Origin: Tepidamorphaceae bacterium
GTDB lineage: Bacteria; Pseudomonadota; Alphaproteobacteria; Rhizobiales; JAKSCL01
DNA: 64,000 nucleotides
Direction: 5' to 3'
Assembly: GCA_028289445.1 (NCBI GenBank)
Contig: JANQPO010000023.1
Coordinates: 1 to 64,000, forward strand
Part shown: positions 62,138 through 64,000 of the stretch, one piece after another
Position numbering within the stretch: position 1 is the first letter of the stretch
How the letters are laid out: the number at the start of each line of letters is the position of its first letter
Notes under the pieces: generated by a model
Told to the model about the DNA's origin: nothing
The model's input: only the letters and a program-made list of their open reading frames with translations
The model's database searches: none
Position numbers and translations under genes: made by a program

Positions 62138-62154
62138 GTTTCGCTGTACGAAAC
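62138..62154. promoter_or_regulatory. GTTTCG-N5-CGAAAC operator, probably for IclR regulator
   Basis: GTTTCGctgtaCGAAAC is a perfect inverted repeat (6 + 5 + 6). It sits just upstream of dctP and about 105 bases before the divergent isochorismatase-like gene. A second imperfect repeat (ATTATTTcagAAAATAAT) follows immediately. The TTTCG...CGAAA form fits IclR-family sites; the IclR gene ends the same operon. Pairing is inferred. Confidence 0.6.
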
Positions 62155-62257
62155 ATTATTTCAGAAAATAATTGCACTTTGAGTTCGGCTTTGCAACCCT
62201 CATGTCGGGCAAGCTTTCAGACTCGGGCCTGTGCTCGCTAAACACGGAGAATGAGCA

Positions 62258-62836
62258 ATGGAATTGGATCCGAAGCGCACCGCGGTGATCACGTTGGATG
62301 TGCAGAATGACCTCGTGAACAACACCAAAGGCGTTCTTGGTTCGGGGATGCTGGATCGAATGGCCGCGATCCTCGACGCGGGCCGCAAGGCAGGATCCGA
62401 GATCATCCATGTCACGGCTTCGGTGCGCGAAGACTTCAAGGACATTCCGAAGGACAATCCGCTTTGGATCATGGTGCGCAGCCAGAAATCCATGGTGATC
62501 GGCACCGAGGGCGCGCAACTCCACGAAAGCGTTGCAGCTCTGCCGGGCGAGTTGGTGTTGAACAAAACCTGTGTCGATCCGTTCCTCACGACCAATTTGG
62601 GCCAGGCGCTGATCAATGCGGACGTGAACACTCTGGTGATTTTTGGTCTTTGGACGAACTACGTGGTCGAGGCCACGGCGCGGCATGCCAGCGACATCGG
62701 TTACCGCGTATTCATCGTCAGCGATTGCTGCGCCGGTAACGACGAGGACAACCACAAATGGGCGATGGAAAAGATGTTGCCCACGCTGTCGTACATCACG
62801 ACCACGGATGATGTACTCGAAGCGCTTGGTCGCTAG
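62258..62836 (+). CDS. isochorismatase-family protein lacking the usual catalytic cysteine
   Basis: 192 residues. The catalytic Asp is present in VITLDVQND and the Lys in VLNKTCVDPF. Where cysteine hydrolases read TNVCVExTA, this protein has GLWTNYVVEATARHA, so Val stands in place of the nucleophilic Cys. It may be a non-cysteine isochorismatase-like enzyme, or inactive; another Cys sits three residues from the Lys-Thr pair. Divergent from the TRAP operon, tail to tail with the CoA-transferase gene. Confidence 0.85.
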   Translation: MELDPKRTAVITLDVQNDLVNNTKGVLGSGMLDRMAAILDAGRKAGSEIIHVTASVREDFKDIPKDNPLWIMVRSQKSMVIGTEGAQLHESVAALPGELVLNKTCVDPFLTTNLGQALINADVNTLVIFGLWTNYVVEATARHASDIGYRVFIVSDCCAGNDEDNHKWAMEKMLPTLSYITTTDDVLEALGR

Positions 62837-62839
62837 GCG

Positions 62840-63979
62840 TTAGCGCTCCGCCCATGTGATATCGGCGTCAGACGGCAATAATTCAGGGGCCGGTTTGTCG
62901 GGAAGTTCTGCTGCACCTTCCACCCAAAACGGCGAGCGGATCGCCCGGATGGACCCTTCACTAGGGTGCTCGATGTCCTGAAACAGGCCGACATCGGCGA
63001 GATGCCGGTCGCTCAGAAGATCGTCAAAGGAATTGACCGCCGAGCAGGGAATGTCCAGTTCGCGCAGAAGCGTTATCCAGTCAGCCGTAGATCGTTCCGG
63101 CATCACTGCGGCGACGACTGCATAAAGCTCCCCGACACGTTCACTGCGCTGGCCAGCGTTTTGCACCCAATCCGCTTGGGCCAGATCCTCTCTGCCAACG
63201 ACATTGAGAAAATCGGCCCAGTGCTTGCCGTTGTAGGGCAAGACGCTAAGAAAACCGTCTTTGGTCGCATAGGGCTTGCGATGCTCCGACAAAATGCGGT
63301 TGTAGCCTATGTTCCCTTTAGGCGGGCGGAACGTCTCACCTGAAAGATGCTCGGCCATCAGGAACGACACCAAGCCCTCAAACATGGGCGCCTCGATTGC
63401 ACATCCTTTGCCGGTTCTCGTCTGCTGTAAGACGCCCGCCAGCACCGCCATCGCCAAATGAAGGCCACCGATCTTGTCGCATAGAATGGTGGGCAGAAAA
63501 CGTGGCGCACCATCTGCGTAGGCGTTCACATGCGCAATGCCCGAGGCGGCTTGAATAATGTCATCATAGGCAGGCAGGTCGGCATATCGGCCTCTGCTGC
63601 CGTAGCCGGTCGAAACACAATAGACAAGTCGTGGGTAGGTTGCGCGTAGCGCTTCTGGATCGAGTCCGAGCCTCTTGGCTGCTGCCGGACGCATATTGTG
63701 CACAAGCACATCCGCATCCTTCAAAAGTGCCATAAGCCGCGCGTGATCATCCGCTGCTTTCAGGTTCAGCCCGATCGCCCGCTTGTTTCGATTGAAAGCC
63801 AGATGACCGGCACCCATGCCTTCGGACCGCGACGGCTGTACCTGCCGAAAAATGTCCCCAGAAGGAGGCTCGACCTTGATCACATCGGCCCCGAAGTCCC
63901 CAAGGTACTGGGTTGCGAATGGTCCCAGAACAACCGAGGTCAGATCTAGGACGCGAACGCCTTTCAGCAGATCATACAT
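62840..63979 (-). CDS. CaiB/BaiF family CoA-transferase
   Basis: Class III CoA-transferase, 379 residues. Front: LLKGVRVLDLTSVVLGPFAT and LGDFGADVIKVEPPSGD. The catalytic Asp is the first in PAYDDIIQAASGIA, about residue 168. Its end is three bases from the isochorismatase-like gene. It would activate an acid to its CoA thioester, probably the compound imported by the TRAP system. Upstream genes lie beyond the window. Confidence 0.94.
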   Translation of the reverse strand: MYDLLKGVRVLDLTSVVLGPFATQYLGDFGADVIKVEPPSGDIFRQVQPSRSEGMGAGHLAFNRNKRAIGLNLKAADDHARLMALLKDADVLVHNMRPAAAKRLGLDPEALRATYPRLVYCVSTGYGSRGRYADLPAYDDIIQAASGIAHVNAYADGAPRFLPTILCDKIGGLHLAMAVLAGVLQQTRTGKGCAIEAPMFEGLVSFLMAEHLSGETFRPPKGNIGYNRILSEHRKPYATKDGFLSVLPYNGKHWADFLNVVGREDLAQADWVQNAGQRSERVGELYAVVAAVMPERSTADWITLLRELDIPCSAVNSFDDLLSDRHLADVGLFQDIEHPSEGSIRAIRSPFWVEGAAELPDKPAPELLPSDADITWAER

Positions 63980-64000
63980 CAGATCGGTCTTTGCAGTTTC

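Overview
The window is chromosomal DNA from a GC-rich alphaproteobacterium, most likely in the Hyphomicrobiales (Rhizobiales). The grounds are the sucC-sucD-sucA-sucB-lpdA order, a C4-type 5-aminolevulinate synthase, a PdhS-type cell-cycle kinase of about 1030 residues, two phasins, a betI-betC-betA choline cluster, a CtrA-type TTAA-N7-TTAA box, and a histidine tRNA with the unusual alphaproteobacterial acceptor end. I cannot name the genus from the sequence alone. I see no rRNA, CRISPR array, intact prophage or intact insertion sequence.

Layout. 1-8.5 kb: TCA-cycle operon (sucC partial, sucD, sucA, sucB, LysE and MAPEG passengers, lpdA). 8.6-13.1 kb: PdhS-like kinase, then two phasins, the second with a palindromic operator-promoter and a strong terminator. 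13.2-16 kb: tRNA-His, an SDR oxidoreductase, a DUF937 protein, a Sel1-like lipoprotein and a conserved unknown. 16-20.6 kb: protocatechuate branch of the beta-ketoadipate pathway in the order pcaC-H-G-I-J-(pcaF stub)-B. 20.7-23 kb: hemA and a PfkB sugar kinase. 23.1-28.3 kb: a CtrA box, a peptidase-muramidase-membrane fusion lysin, and an OmpA/54-residue membrane protein/helix-hairpin-helix operon. 28.3-36.2 kb: sulfate activation (cysNC, cysD), choline sulfate and choline oxidation (betA, betC, betI) and an orphan choline-binding protein.

36.3-42.5 kb: small regulatory modules (SRPBCC pair with ArsR, a GFA protein, TetR facing a DevBCA-type exporter). 42.5-51 kb: a pilus-type secretin-N protein, two TadE pseudopilins, a GGDEF-EAL protein, a PmtA-like methyltransferase, a LuxR regulator and a hybrid histidine kinase. 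51.1-56.8 kb: pcaD with a MarR regulator, small membrane proteins, ytoQ, an L,D-transpeptidase, mepA, msrA. 56.9-64 kb: tRNA-Ser(GGA), a probable recombinase remnant, then an IclR-controlled TRAP-transporter/OsmC/cupin operon facing an isochorismatase-like protein, with a CaiB-type CoA-transferase: a catabolic island of unknown substrate.

How it fits together. Protocatechuate would be converted by PcaGH, PcaB, PcaC, PcaD (encoded 30 kb away) and PcaIJ to 3-oxoadipyl-CoA. The thiolase that should finish the route is reduced to a 26-codon stub, so another thiolase must do the job. Its product succinyl-CoA would feed the TCA operon at the start of the window and hemA. The bet cluster likewise lacks betB, its place taken by a 23-codon ORF overlapped by betC and betA. 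The most interesting items are the pcaF stub, the three-part lysin behind a CtrA box, the three-repeat OmpA operon, the tRNA-Ser island whose isochorismatase-like protein lacks the usual catalytic cysteine, and the 27-base perfect inverted repeat after mepA.
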